64,000 nt of DNA from Vanrija pseudolonga (taxonomy: Eukaryota; Basidiomycota; Tremellomycetes; Trichosporonales; Trichosporonaceae): positions 4,278,001 to 4,342,000 of the forward strand of contig NC_085849.1 in assembly GCF_020906515.1 (NCBI RefSeq), in the 5' to 3' direction. Positions 32,523-43,047 of this stretch are shown here, piece after piece. Within the stretch, counting starts at the first letter, position 1. Each line of letters begins with the position of its first letter. The position numbers and the translations under genes are program-made. Under the pieces are notes generated by a model, which did no database searches, was not told the origin of the DNA, and was given only the letters and a program-made list of their open reading frames with translations.

Positions 32523-33626
32523 ATGCCAGACGAACGCGGGAGCACGGCGGAGCCCCGCCCGCCCCCGGTTCTCACGTACACCTCCTTCCCGCACCTCGTC
32601 GAGCTGATCCTACAGCAGGCCGACCTGCCAACGCTCATAACCCTGCGCAGCGTCTCACACGCGATCAAGGCGAAAGCTGACACCTGGATCGTGCAGCACG
32701 CGCTCGCGTCCCGCCGCTCCACGAGCCCAATCTTCACGCAGCGCAACGCGCTGCACCACCGTGCCCTGTTGCCGCCGTACACCGTCGTCGACGTCGTCGA
32801 GGCCATGACGCCCAACGGCGTGAACCGGAACACGCGCGAAGAGAGCACGAAACACAAGGCGTACCTCACCCCTGTGGCCGGAGCCAAGCGGCACGTCGTC
32901 GTCGTCGTGCTTACGATCCCGCCATACCCGTCCTTCAATCTCGCGTGCCGCACCGCGCGGAACACGCTCATGATAACAGCGGAGGACTACGCCTTGCGCT
33001 CGGCAGACCGGCCATGCTGGGCGCGCCTCGAGCAAATCGACATCGTCTTCGCACCGCACGTCGTAGAGGACATGTGGGGCGCCGTCGGCGAGCACGACGC
33101 CGCGCGGCGCGACCCCGACCCACAGCGAACGCACGCCCTCTCGGGCCTCGCGCCGTCCGTGTACACCGAGATCCGACCGGGCGTGTTCGACGTCATACGC
33201 GGCCGTCTGCGGACCGGAGGGGGCGTGTACTGTCCTCTCTTTTCCCGGCTGGGGGTGTTCGAGCACGTCGCGCACGGCGGGAGCGTGCGCGTCGTCGGGC
33301 TCGACGCTCTGCCGCCGGCGTATGTCGACCACTCTTACGACCCCGACATGGGCGGTGAGGGTGCGCGGGCAGCCGCGGAGGGGTTTATCGAGGAACAGTT
33401 CCGCGCCTGGGTTGAGCGCCGCGCTGGGCGCACAAATATCGTCGACGAGGGCGCCAACGTGGATGAGGTGCTCAAGACTTGGGGGCTGGAGGAGGAGGAC
33501 GCGGCGGTGCGCCGCTTCAAGGTGGAGAGGGGGACGTGGGTCGTCGCTCCTAGCGAGGGGGTGCCGGGGGAAGTGGAGCGCGCGCCGGAGAATGACCCGC
33601 CACGGCCTAGGGGATTCTGCATGTGA
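32523..33626 (+). CDS. FBL-A family F-box-like protein (member A3), intact
   Basis: A single exon of 367 residues from ATG 32523 (CACG ATG CCA). A short N-terminus leads straight to the F-box-like block (TSFPHLVELILQQADLPTLITLRSVSHAIKAKAD, about residues 22-55). The signature ALLPPYTVVDVV follows, then RHVVVVVLTI, LEQIDIVFAPHV, FEHVAHGGSVRVVGLDALPP, and a C-terminal block HSYDPDMGGEGARAAAEGFIEEQFRAWVERR ending in a basic tail. This C-terminal DPDMGGE segment is shared with members A4 and A5 but not with A1, A2 or A6, so A3-A5 form a subgroup. The target is unknown. It is the first of five plus-strand FBL-A genes and remnants. Confidence 0.8.
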   Translation: MPDERGSTAEPRPPPVLTYTSFPHLVELILQQADLPTLITLRSVSHAIKAKADTWIVQHALASRRSTSPIFTQRNALHHRALLPPYTVVDVVEAMTPNGVNRNTREESTKHKAYLTPVAGAKRHVVVVVLTIPPYPSFNLACRTARNTLMITAEDYALRSADRPCWARLEQIDIVFAPHVVEDMWGAVGEHDAARRDPDPQRTHALSGLAPSVYTEIRPGVFDVIRGRLRTGGGVYCPLFSRLGVFEHVAHGGSVRVVGLDALPPAYVDHSYDPDMGGEGARAAAEGFIEEQFRAWVERRAGRTNIVDEGANVDEVLKTWGLEEEDAAVRRFKVERGTWVVAPSEGVPGEVERAPENDPPRPRGFCM

Positions 33627-33982
33627 TGGTCGGGGGAGACCTCGAACGGCGGTGGTGGCCAATTCGACGCCGCGGTCACCATATACCTGCATTTGGAGCC
33701 TCTGTACCCCTCGTGGATGTAGCAGAGATCCATGTCCCGCATGATCCAACGTCACCCCGGTGGCCATTGAACAGTAGCAGAGTGGCAGAAGGCACGGTGT
33801 GAGTAGCCCGTGTTTGTTGGTGCACATAGCACTTTTGTTAGTGCAAATAGCAAAAATACAGGGAAATGTGACGAAAACACAACTTGGCATTGTGTCGTGG
33901 ACGTCGTGTCAGTGGCTGGAGTGACATCCACCCCTCTTGCACACTTCACAATCCACTTCACATCTCTACCATTACAACCAAG
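33627..33982. other. intergenic between A3 and A4
   Basis: About 356 bp of 3' and promoter sequence. Two copies of a TTGT(T/A)GTGCA(A/C)ATAGCA-like motif (about 33817-33852) sit head to tail. Confidence 0.4.
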
Positions 33983-35108
33983 ATGGATCGGCACATCCGA
34001 AAGCGCACTGTATCATTCGAACCGCCCAGCAAGCGCCGCATCCTATCTCTCGACCCCACCCCAGGCCCAATCGTACTCGACCACACGGCGTTCCCGCACA
34101 TCTTCCAACACATCCTGGACCTGTGCGACATGCCTGCTCTCCTCACTCTGCGCCGAGTGAGCCGAACCATACGAGCGCGTGTCGATGTCCGAACACTTCA
34201 GATCGCTGTTGAGGAGACATCGCTTTCCTGCCTGCCTGAAGGCGAGTACACCACATCGCGGTGCAGCAAACACCGCCCGTCCCCCGGCTCCACAGTGCAA
34301 CTATCCACGTTCCACTGGCGGACAATCCTCCCTCCCTACACTGTCGTCGATCGACCATGTGCAGGCAGTGCGGCCCTTCGAGGGCGAGGAAAAGACGGTC
34401 CTCCGCTGTGTGGACGGCATGCAGCGCCACGTCGTGCTCGTCACCTTCCCCTTTACACGATACGCAAGCCTCGCAAATGCAGCCGCGACAATAGGCGGCC
34501 CGCGAGAGATCGAATTTGAGGGCTACGATCCGCACCAGCGGCCGTCAAGGGTAGATATTGTCTTCTGGCCACGCATGGACCTCGAGGACGACGACCTTGA
34601 CGACCTCCCCGACGAGGACGAGGACGAAGACATGGTGGTATGGTGCCACCGTGACGCCAGGAAGGCCCGCTACGACTTCTATCCCTTCGCCCCGGTACTC
34701 TCGACGAGCGCCGACGGGCACAACCGGCGCCATATTCCGGGCGACTTGGCCAAGGTGGAAGGCATCCACAGCTACCTCTTCTTCCTCTTGCGCATCTTCG
34801 AGCACCTAGCCTACGGGGGCACGGCGACCGTCGCCAGGCTGCGGTTGATCCCCCCGCAGATTCTCGACCTCAACGCCCGGCCGTAGAAGAACTGGTGAAG
34901 CGCAGGTGACGAGGCCATGGAGCTGATCAAGCGCCAGTTCCGTCTCTGGGTCGAGCGTCGGGCCGGTCTGACGGACGTGCGGGACGACGGGAGCGAGGTG
35001 GATGCCGTGCTCAAGCTTTGGGGGCGGAAGGATATCGACGCCGCGGTGGATAGACTCGAAGCTGTTTCGTGGCGAGAGCTGCTGGCGCGTGGCGCTCGCG
35101 GAGGTTGA
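33983..35108 (+). pseudogene. FBL-A family remnant (member A4), several lesions
   Basis: ATG 33983 opens MDRHIRKRTVSFEPPSKRR. The F-box-like block (HTAFPHIFQHILDLCDMPALLTLRRVSRTIRARVD) and TILPPYTVVD follow. Directly after this, near 34352, the frame slips by one base (the reading continues as HVQAVRPFEGEEKTVL, HVVLVTFPF, VDIVFWPRM, FEHLAYGGTATVARLRLIPP). A stop at 34884-34886 and scrambled sequence then destroy the DPDMGGE region. The last block (MELIKRQFRLWVERRAGLTDV ... DAVLKLWG) resumes from 34917. At least two lesions of a host gene are visible, so it is very likely dead, although long open stretches remain, suggesting recent loss. Its closest relatives are A3 and A5. Confidence 0.78.
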
Positions 35109-35345
35109 GTGTAAAGAAGACAGCCTGCCCTCTTAGACTAGTTCACTTCCAACTGTACTCGCTATCGCTTTGCAAGACTTGCTTGTGCCGTATGCTCCGC
35201 CTCGTTGGGCGATGGGAGGATCAACGTCACGTGATCTCACTTCGTCTTTGATGCAAGACGGGGCGCGACATGCGACGCGTCTACTTTCTTTCTCTCCTCC
35301 TTTCTATCGGCTACACTTGTCCCATCTACAACTCTCCGACTCGCC

Positions 35346-36533
35346 ATGACCCAGAATCGCCGCCAGCGGTCCGTGGAAGCCGAGACCCCCAACAAGCGGT
35401 CACGCCCCGCCCCTATCACACTCGATCACACCGCATACCCGCACATCTTCGACTTGATCTGGGAGCGGTGCGACATCCCTGCGCTGCTGACACTCCGACG
35501 CGCTAGTAGAGACCTCCGGTTGCGCGTTGACACTCACCTGTTGCAACGCGCCGTGTCATCCCAGTGGCGTCCTAAGGAGGGCCATGTCGACACCAGCGAT
35601 GACGTTAAACGGAGCTACTTCAACCGCGGATATGACGACGAAGACGATTATTACGACGCGGAAGCCAACAACAATGTCATGTACGACGCCTTCGATGCCT
35701 GGGATGCCGCCCGACAAAAGTACGATCGCCCGCCTGGCTGTTGCTTGACGAAAATGACCCCGACTCACGGACGCGCCGTCATCCCGCCGTACACAGTCAT
35801 CGATCTAGTCGACGCCTCTCTATTGGGTGCAGATTCTACCATCAACCCCGTGGAGGGAACGCGTCGTCACATTGTTGTTATTACAGTCCCAATAACCACT
35901 AAGCCGACCCCCGATAGCGCCGCAGCAGCTATATCGGGTGCGCTATCAATTGGGGGCAGCGAGTACGCTGTTTGCGGGCCATTGCTGGAAGAGCTTGAGA
36001 TCGTCTTCGCTCCGCGCCTGGAGGACGACCTGGAGCGCATGGCCGAGCTATTTGGTCAAGACGACGGCATGCTAGAGTCGTACCGCCATGAGGCCAGCCG
36101 AGGCTTGGACAGCTATCCCTTCAAACCGATCCACAAAAAAGCGGGCGGCCGCCCCGAGCGGGGCAAGTGTACCCGCATTGAAGGCGTCCAAAGCGTTGTG
36201 TTCGCCGCCCTCGACCTGTAGGACCAACTCGTCTACGGCACGACTGTCCGCGTCTCGGGGCTCGAACTCCTCCCGGCCCGGGTCGTGGACATGAGCTACG
36301 ACCCCGATATGGGTGGCGAGGCTGCACGCGACGCGGCGATGGCCAACCTCAAAGAGCAGTTCCGTCACTGGCTTGCGTTCCGCCGTACCCGGCCGCTCCC
36401 GACCGACGACGGCTTCTCGGTTGACCACACGCTCCAAGAGTGGGGCAAGAAGGACATGGACGCGGAAGTGGAGGCCGCTGTGGAGAGTCTCACGGTGGGC
36501 AAGGGGCTGGTGGTGACGCCGGCCGTGAGGTGA
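35346..36533 (+). pseudogene. FBL-A member A5 interrupted by one in-frame TAG
   Basis: The frame from ATG 35346 carries the full family: HTAYPHIFDLIWERCDIPALLTLRRASRDLRLRVD, AVIPPYTVIDLVD, HIVVITVPI, LEELEIVFAPR. A TAG at 36219-36221 then ends it after 291 residues. The same frame continues directly behind the stop with DQLVYGTTVRVSGLELLP, MSYDPDMGGEAARDAAM, FRHWLAFRRT and a C-terminal block to the stop at 36531-36533. Intact A3 has FEHVAHGGSVRVVGLDALPP at this point, so the TAG replaces a conserved Phe/Glu-type position. It is either a very young nonsense allele or a read-through stop. The rest of the gene, 395 codons, shows no further damage. An acidic Asp/Tyr insert (YDDEDDYYD) lies near residue 97. 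Confidence 0.8.
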
Positions 36534-36921
36534 GGGAGTGGACTGGCGGCCTTGACGACGAAGGCGTCACGTTGAGCAGCGGCGAGGAGGCGGGGTGAAG
36601 GTGACGAGTTGGGGCAAGCGGTGAAGCGCCTGGGGTCCAAGGAGGCAGAGCACGATCTGTCGAGGTTGACTGCATCCACTGGTCGTGCCATTTGTGTATA
36701 TGTAGCGGTTTAGTTGCGCCGTTTACAGCTTCGCCGTTTACAGGTTGGTGGTGGGTCACGACGACTTGCTGGTGATGGCAACCATAGCGCGGGGCCCCGA
36801 CTCTGACGTCGTTGGGTGGCAAACATTGTGCCTGTACCGAGTCGTGACCAACCAAACCATCGACCATCTCGACTCGGACACGACGACGACTACCACACTT
36901 TGCAACCACACACTCACCAAC
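36534..36921. other. intergenic between A5 and A6
   Basis: About 390 bp; the promoter of A6. A CGCCGTTTACAG duplicate pair lies near 36716-36745. No gene is supported. Confidence 0.4.
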
Positions 36922-38013
36922 ATGGATATCGACACGGCCACCAAGCCCCCATCAGCGCCCACGACAGCAGATCTACGATCCCGCGGCCGCATATCCGTCG
37001 CTGACCTGTGCCGAAAGCTACCGCCTGCCCCGCGGTCGAAGCCGCCGGCCCCAGGGTACCGTTTCCGGCCTCCGCGACATTCTCTCCAGCAGCCGGCACC
37101 GGTCGAGTCACAGCCTGACGAGCCACAGCCACCCCGGCGCCCTCCCGTCACGCCACTACCGCTTACATACACCACGTACCCGCACCTCGTCAACCTGGTG
37201 CTCGAGCAGGCCGACCTCGAGACGACACTGTCCTGCCGGCTCGTGTGCCGCTCGCTCAAGGCGGATGTCGATCGCCTCTTGGAGAAGAGCACACGCTACC
37301 CAGAGCCAGGGACCCATGGCGGCCGCTTCATGCACCCCCGGATCGACGGGCTCTCGAGGGCGATGATACCCCCCTACACCGTCGTCGACCACATCTACCT
37401 CGACGCCAGAGAGGTCACGAACCAGCTCTGGCTGCCGCTCACGACGCGCCGCCATGTAGTGGTCCTCTCGTTTAACCCCCGAGCCCCGCCATTCACCGCC
37501 ATGCCCATCTGGCCCGAGATCCTGTCTGGGGGACACTTGCTTCGAATGCCGAGCATCCCCAGCCCAAACAGGCGGCCGGTGTACCCCGAGCTTTTGGATC
37601 TCGCGTTCGCTCCTCGCCTTGCGGACGCAAAATGTAACTCGGAGAACGATCCAAGCTCGGATCACGAGTCGCAACCGGATCTTGACACCCGCTGGACCCA
37701 GAAGGTGGGCTTTGCCTGGGGCCCCCGTCCGCACGGCTTCTTCGGCCACATCGTGCACAACCTTGCCGTAGCCGGCCACCTGCGGCTTGGCTCGGTGCGG
37801 CTTCGGGGTCTCGAGACACTGCCGTTGGGGCTCGTGAGCAAGTCGCTTGCCGCAAGGGGTGGGGGTAACGATGTCACACGCGCAGCCCTGCGAGTCATCC
37901 AGGACGAAGTGCGGGCCTGTGCAGGGAGAGGACCTGAGCTCGGGCTCTGGCGCTGGCCTGCAGACATTGATGAGTGTTTGGATCGACTGTCTGCGGGACA
38001 GAACGAGTGGTAG
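36922..38013 (+). CDS. FBL-A family F-box-like protein (member A6), intact
   Basis: A single exon of 363 residues. The ATG at 36922 (CAAC ATG GAT) starts MDIDTATKPP, matching A1 and A2. The N-terminal segment (RSRGRISVADLCRKLPPAPR) is also in A1, so A1, A2 and A6 form one subgroup. The F-box-like block (TTYPHLVNLVLEQADLETTLSCRLVCRSLKADVD) is followed by AMIPPYTVVDH, HVVVLSFNPR, LLDLAFAPRL, FFGHIVHNLAVAGHLRLGSVRLRGLETLP and a C-terminal helix. Full-length, with no stops, so probably functional. It is the best reference for repairing the interpretation of A1. Confidence 0.8.
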   Translation: MDIDTATKPPSAPTTADLRSRGRISVADLCRKLPPAPRSKPPAPGYRFRPPRHSLQQPAPVESQPDEPQPPRRPPVTPLPLTYTTYPHLVNLVLEQADLETTLSCRLVCRSLKADVDRLLEKSTRYPEPGTHGGRFMHPRIDGLSRAMIPPYTVVDHIYLDAREVTNQLWLPLTTRRHVVVLSFNPRAPPFTAMPIWPEILSGGHLLRMPSIPSPNRRPVYPELLDLAFAPRLADAKCNSENDPSSDHESQPDLDTRWTQKVGFAWGPRPHGFFGHIVHNLAVAGHLRLGSVRLRGLETLPLGLVSKSLAARGGGNDVTRAALRVIQDEVRACAGRGPELGLWRWPADIDECLDRLSAGQNEW

Positions 38014-38424
38014 CAATGCAAATGTGATGGTTTGAAGCTGGCGCGGCGTTCACCAGCCAAAAGTCACCCCGTGAGGAGCGGGATTCGTTGACACCCCGTA
38101 TTCTTTCGGCAGCTTAGCTTAGACATTGACCACGCGTGGTTGAACCTCTGCGGTGCAGCTCAGTACTGTTTAAGGGGACGGCAAGCTAGAACCACCACTG
38201 AGCGTTCGCGAGCCCGCCTGAGCTCGCTGCCAAGTGGCCTGCGGGGCTGTGGTTGCAGGAGAGCGCGGCCAGCCCATCGCGCAACTTCGGACCCGTCCAA
38301 TGACATCACCATCACGTGACTCGCCACCGAGTGGCAAAATGGCGATTTGGGACATTTATATCTGTCACTGCAGCCGCATGTTGCACTTCACTTGTTGACA
38401 ACCACCATCAACAGCCCCGGCACG
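38014..38424. other. intergenic before A7
   Basis: About 410 bp, with a TTTATAT element at 38355-38361, 70 bp before the A7 ATG, that could act as a TATA box. Otherwise unremarkable. Confidence 0.4.
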
Positions 38425-39633
38425 ATGGCCGCGAACGCGACTGGCAGCGCAGCAGAGTCGTCGAACAAGGCCCGCTCGACCCCGCTCACGCGCGGGCCGA
38501 GCGCCGACGACCTGCGGCGCGCGGGCATCCGCACGTCCGTCCTGGGCCTCATTGGCCGGCTGCCTGCGGTCGTGCGGCGGCCTCTCCGGGTCTTCGAGAG
38601 CAGCCCACCGCCACAACCATCTGATGGCTCCTCCTCCCGACAGAGGCTCTCGCCACCGCCATCCCCTCGGTCCTCGTCGCCGCTGAGCGCGTCGTCTTCC
38701 GCCTTGGGCAAGCACAAAGCCGACTCCGTCCGACGCGCCGCGCCGCCCCCCGAACCGCGCCGAAAACGTCACAAGAGGAAGCCCATCACCCCTTCCGCAA
38801 TCTCGTACGACATGTACCCCCACATAGTGGAGGCCATCCTGAAGCATGCCGACGTCGCCTCGCTCATCGCCTCCCGCGGCACGTGCCACGCGCTCCAGGC
38901 CCTGGCGGACCAGCGCCTCCAGCGCTCCGCCGAGAGTGACCCCCGCCATGGGACGCCACCTGACCGACGGCTCTCATGGGTTCACGGCACGCACCGGCAT
39001 ACCCGTCTTCCTCGGTACACCGCTATTGGCTGGGTGTATGTGCACGGCCCCGCGACGGCGCCGGCCGCTAATGCGGAGAAGATCAAGCTGGTCGTCCCAC
39101 CGGGGACTCATCGACTTGTCGTCTACATTGCCTTCACCGTCTCCTCGGCCAGCGTGAAGGGGGACGAAGCAAAGGAACTTCACAGCGCAATCGATAACAT
39201 ACTCTCGATCAAGTGGGCCGAGCGGCCCGGCGACCGGCCCCGCTTCGTTGGCTTCATCTTCGTGCCCGACTACCTCCGGCCCGCATCGACGCCGCCGCCG
39301 CGCTCCACGGTCTCTCGAGACTACAACCCCTTTCGCACGGAAGGATATCAAGTTCTTATGCCTGGCATGCTGGGTGATCTCGCTCACAAGTTCAACCGGC
39401 TCCACCTCGTCCCCAATCAAGGCGCCGTGCGCTTCATCGGCTTGGAGCTGCTCACGCCGACGCTCATTCAGAGCAACATTAAGTGGCCGCAGCTTCATGG
39501 AGAGCAGCTGTCCCTTGCTGTCATACAAGCGACTCGTGAGACCTTCAAAAGGTATTTGGTCACCGACGAGTGGACCGTGGTCCAGGTGAGAGCCTGGGCC
39601 TCGCGGTTGATGGCCGAGACGCGCAAGTTCTAG
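38425..39633 (+). CDS. FBL-A family, divergent member A7
   Basis: A single exon of 402 residues from ATG 38425 (CACG ATG GCC). The N-terminal 120 residues are basic and Ser/Pro-rich (ending PRRKRHKRKPITPSAISYDMYPHI), a possible nuclear localisation signal. The F-box-like block is weaker but recognisable (MYPHIVEAILKHADVASLIASRGTCHALQALAD). The signature has drifted to TRLPRYTAIGWV, and later blocks (VGFIFVPDYL, VRFIGLELLTPTLIQSNI) still align. It is the most divergent FBL-A gene seen here and sits at the border with the FBL-B array. Function unknown. Confidence 0.72.
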   Translation: MAANATGSAAESSNKARSTPLTRGPSADDLRRAGIRTSVLGLIGRLPAVVRRPLRVFESSPPPQPSDGSSSRQRLSPPPSPRSSSPLSASSSALGKHKADSVRRAAPPPEPRRKRHKRKPITPSAISYDMYPHIVEAILKHADVASLIASRGTCHALQALADQRLQRSAESDPRHGTPPDRRLSWVHGTHRHTRLPRYTAIGWVYVHGPATAPAANAEKIKLVVPPGTHRLVVYIAFTVSSASVKGDEAKELHSAIDNILSIKWAERPGDRPRFVGFIFVPDYLRPASTPPPRSTVSRDYNPFRTEGYQVLMPGMLGDLAHKFNRLHLVPNQGAVRFIGLELLTPTLIQSNIKWPQLHGEQLSLAVIQATRETFKRYLVTDEWTVVQVRAWASRLMAETRKF

Positions 39634-39985
39634 TCGGTTGCAGCCAGTCTGCGCGGGCAAACAACACCCACTGTCGTTCCCCTGTCCGGTGCCTATGAGT
39701 TCGCCTTGAGCATCAATGAAGTCTTTGCACTGTGTTCGTGGGCATGGTTTGTAGCATTTGTAGACAGCATTAGTCCGTTGTCGTATGATCGATTGTGTGT
39801 AGAGCGAGCAACTTGCATGATTGTGTCCACGCCTCGGATTGCAAATGCACAGCCACCCACACACCGCCAGGCGAACCACTCGAGCACACCACACGCACAC
39901 TCACTCAACTTGTCGTTCGCCTTTCTTCCAATCTTGACATTGCAACGTCACCTACTCAATTCCCACCAACGACAACCCACCCAAC
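39634..39985. promoter_or_regulatory. promoter region of B1
   Basis: This 352-bp gap separates the two families. Its last 100 bp are A/C-rich (CAACTCAACT..., CCCACCAACGACAACCCAC), as in other FBL-B leaders. Confidence 0.4.
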
Positions 39986-41105
39986 ATGGTAAGCTTCCAG
40001 CGTCTCACATCCGGAGCTAACGGGGCAGGATACCGCCAGCAACGCAGCCGCCAACCCCCCACTGTCGGCGGCGCAAACGATGTTGAACTGCCCACACGTC
40101 GTCGACAGTATCCTCCGCTGCTCCAATCGACAGACTCTCGTTGCCTGTCTCCGCGTCAACAAGACGTTTTTCAACACTGCCGGCCCAATGCTCTACCACA
40201 CCATCCGCGTCGACGGCGACAACATGAGCCGCCTCCTCCGCGGTGCCGTTGCTCATGAACGGAACAACACGGGCACGGCGGCCGGCGAGGTTGCTGGCTC
40301 CACGTCGCTTAGGAGCAAGAACGACCTTCTTGCCCATGTCCGCGTCGTCTCCGTCGGCTCCCACCATCCCCACCAGTGCCGGGCTTTCCCCGGAGTGGCG
40401 GCCGCGCTTTTCAACGCGGTCCACACGGTTCGGATTGTGCCCGCCGTCCGCGGCAACAACTACCAGCTGGAAGGCCTGTGTATGGGCAACCGCTCCACTT
40501 GCGCCCTCCTTCAATGGAAGTCCATGGAGAAGCTTGTGGTGCGCAACAGCGACTACGGATCCATCGAGTCCCTCCTCAAGTCACTCTCCTCCAACACTCC
40601 CAAGTCCATGGTGTTGGTCGTCCCTACCACCGAAGACTCTCTGATGGACCCCCCTCAACTCCGCAAAGCAACTGGCCAGTTCCCGGGAGTCACGGAGGTC
40701 AAGATCCTATTCCAGAAGACGTGGGAGGTGTTTCCTCATCCCCGCAACTTCAAGGCCACCCGAGTCACTCCACAACACCCCGATGCGGAGCCCATGGAGC
40801 ACAGCGTCATCATCGACATGCTCGAGCCGATGGGGCCGCCCTTGCACGTACACACGATATACGGACTGGAGAGCGTCGAGCTTGAGTACGGGGAAGACGA
40901 GGACGGAGAAGACGACGACTTTAGGACCCCCGCGACCCAGGAGGCCATGCAGAAGATCGTCAAGGACTCGCTCTTGGAGAGTTTCTCAGCCTTCCCGCCA
41001 CTTCCGAGTAGCGGTAGCTGGCTCTCGTTTAGGACCTTGGCCGAGTACGCGGCCCTCGACGCCACCGAGAAGCAGTACGAGCTCGACGATGGTCTTGATG
41101 GGTAG
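39986..41105 (+). CDS. FBL-B F-box-like protein (member B1), start-codon exon
   Basis: The coding region is ATG alone (39986-39988) joined to 40029-41105, giving 359 residues; the 40-nt intron 39989-40028 is GTAAGC...GCTAAC...GCAG. The N-terminal box (MLNCPHVVDSILRCSNRQTLVACLRVNKTFFNTAGPMLYHTIRV) is the F-box-like pattern of basidiomycetes (P-x-L...I...L..C.RV...W/F...A...LY). Further family blocks are DLLAHVRVVSVGSHH, VHTVRIVPA, KLVVRN, TIYGLESVELE, and the C-terminal FRTLAEYAALDATEKQYELDDGLDG. It is the first of eleven plus-strand genes of this family. It would act as a substrate receptor of an SCF ligase if the F-box inference holds. The C-terminal box is unique to the family in what I can recall. 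Confidence 0.83.
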
Positions 41106-41632
41106 TTCTCCAGTGGTGAGGAGGCCGGGGTGAGGAGGAGGAACCTGGAACAGTCCAAGTGACAAGCACGAGACATCGACATACAGAACATCCATGCCAT
41201 GCACTGTCAATAGTCCCACCGTCGCGGCGCTGCACGATAACGCCGCCTCTACTAATCCTGCCCACCAACTTCCACGCCACGATTCACGTCTACGAGCGTC
41301 TCCTGTTTCCCACTCTCTCCCTTCCTTTCCATAAGGTGCAAAGTTCCATCAGATGCAGCTAGGTGCTCGTTGGTATCATGCATTGTCATGGGAATAACGT
41401 TTCCAGCGCGTCCTTGCCTCGAGTGTCCCGGACGAGTTCGGATTTGGGGCCCCGCCCCACACCTCCACTTTCCACATCCACCCTTTGCCACCCACCTGGC
41501 CAACGCAGCGCCGACACGCCCTCCTTTGGCTCCTTTTCGCTCCTTTGTCTCCTTGTCTCCTTCTCTCCTTCACCCACTCTCACTCACAACAACACCCAAC
41601 CAACACCTCTTATCCAGCAAAGTTCTTACACA
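41106..41632. other. intergenic between B1 and B2
   Basis: About 530 bp; pyrimidine-rich near the B2 start (CTCCTTTTCGCTCCTTTGTC). No further gene is supported. Confidence 0.4.
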
Positions 41633-43030
41633 ATGGTACAGTACCCCCAAGTCCCGCACAGCACGCAGCTGACACCGCGTAGGCTCTTCCACCCTCCGCC
41701 GCCTCCTCGCTGGCCTCCCAGGCGATCTTCCCCGACTCGTCCCCCGCCCACATTCTCCTCAACTGCCAACACATCGTGGACAGCATCCTCAGCTGCACCG
41801 ACCGTGACACCCTCGTCACGTGTCTTCGCGTCAAGAGCCTCCACGACGTAGCCGGCGCGCAGCTCTACCACACGGTCCGACTTGACGCGGGGAGCATCGA
41901 GGCCTTCTTCCGCGTCGCGACCGCTCCCCCTGACCCCCATGGTTCCATCGCGCCAGCCCTCAACCTGAGGGACACAAGGAAGGGCAAACTCCTCGCCCGG
42001 GTGTGTGTGTTGTCGATTGGCTCACACGCCTCCACACAATGCGCCCCTTACGCCCGTTCTGCCGCCCTCTTAACCGGCCTGGACACTCTCCGTATTGTGC
42101 GCATGCCAAGAAACCGTCAAGCGCTTGAACTCTTCTGCCATGACGGCATTGAGAACTGCAACTGCAAGTTCTTGAAGACGCTGTCCCCCAGGAAGATTGT
42201 GCTGCGCAATATCGACTTCCTGTCCCATGGTTCAACGTTCATAAAGTTCCACAACCCCTCGGCGACGACCTCACTCCGGGAGCTGGTATGGGTGGTGCCG
42301 AACGACCACCTCCGGTTCCCTCACCGCGTCAAGTTGCGGGACGGGGAGTGGAAGTACCCGTCGGTGTGCCGAGTCGTCTTGATCTTTGCTGCGCAGTGGG
42401 AGGACTGGCGGCAGCCAAACAACACCGAGAACCTTCCTATTCAGTGGCTGCCGGGGGAGCAGCCGCCACTCATTACCGACACCGTTGTTGCCCCAATGGC
42501 ACTTTGCCGCAACCAGGCACCTGTCCACCCACATACCATCTATGGTATGGAGACTGTCGTGTTCCAGACGGCAGCAAACTCAGGTGACATTATAGGCGAT
42601 CTGAATGCCCTTGCCACTGCTTTTGGTGTCGGTCTGCCTGTGACGTTTACATTCCCGGAGACACAGGGCGATGCTCTCCGAGAGGCACAGGCGGCAATCG
42701 TCGCCCAGTTCGACTCTGTTCCCCCACCTCCGAGTGGTGGAAACTGGGTGTCGTTCAAGACAATGGAAGTATACTCTGCCCTGGAACCGGCTGTACGTCG
42801 GTTTGAGCTCGATGACGGCCTGGCCGCACGGCTTGTCTCCTGTCACCGCGCGGGGTCGACGCGCCGTTCCGTTACGAGTGAGTAAGATGTGGTTGCGATG
42901 GCAGGCGGGTCAATCTGACGTTCTCCCAGGTAGCCCGGAACCCCACCGTCAGGAACCTCCATCGGGACCTCGCCGTGGAGGACCTCCAACTGACCCTTTT
43001 GCATTTCTCGACAATCTCGCGGCAATGTAA
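41633..43030 (+). CDS. FBL-B F-box-like protein (member B2), three exons
   Basis: ATG (41633-41635), 41683-42877 and 42930-43030 encode 432 residues. Intron 1 is 47 nt (GTACAG...CTGAC...GTAG) directly after ATG; intron 2 is 52 nt (GTGAGT...CTGAC...CCCAG). Without the second splice the protein would stop at 42885. The N-terminal box is LLNCQHIVDSILSCTDRDTLVTCLRVKSLHDVAGAQLYHTVRL, followed by KLLARVCVLSIGSH, LDTLRIVRMP, CKFLKTLSPRKIVLRNID, TIYGMETVVFQ, and the C-terminal FKTMEVYSALEPAVRRFELDDGL. The spliced tail ends DPFAFLDNLAAM. The lengthened C-terminus is specific to this member. B3 begins only 17 bp after its stop. Confidence 0.8.
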
Positions 43031-43047
43031 CATCGCCAGACCTCACA

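Noticed and set aside
32655-33890. 411-codon minus-strand frame
   Set aside because: Antisense shadow of FBL-A member A3.
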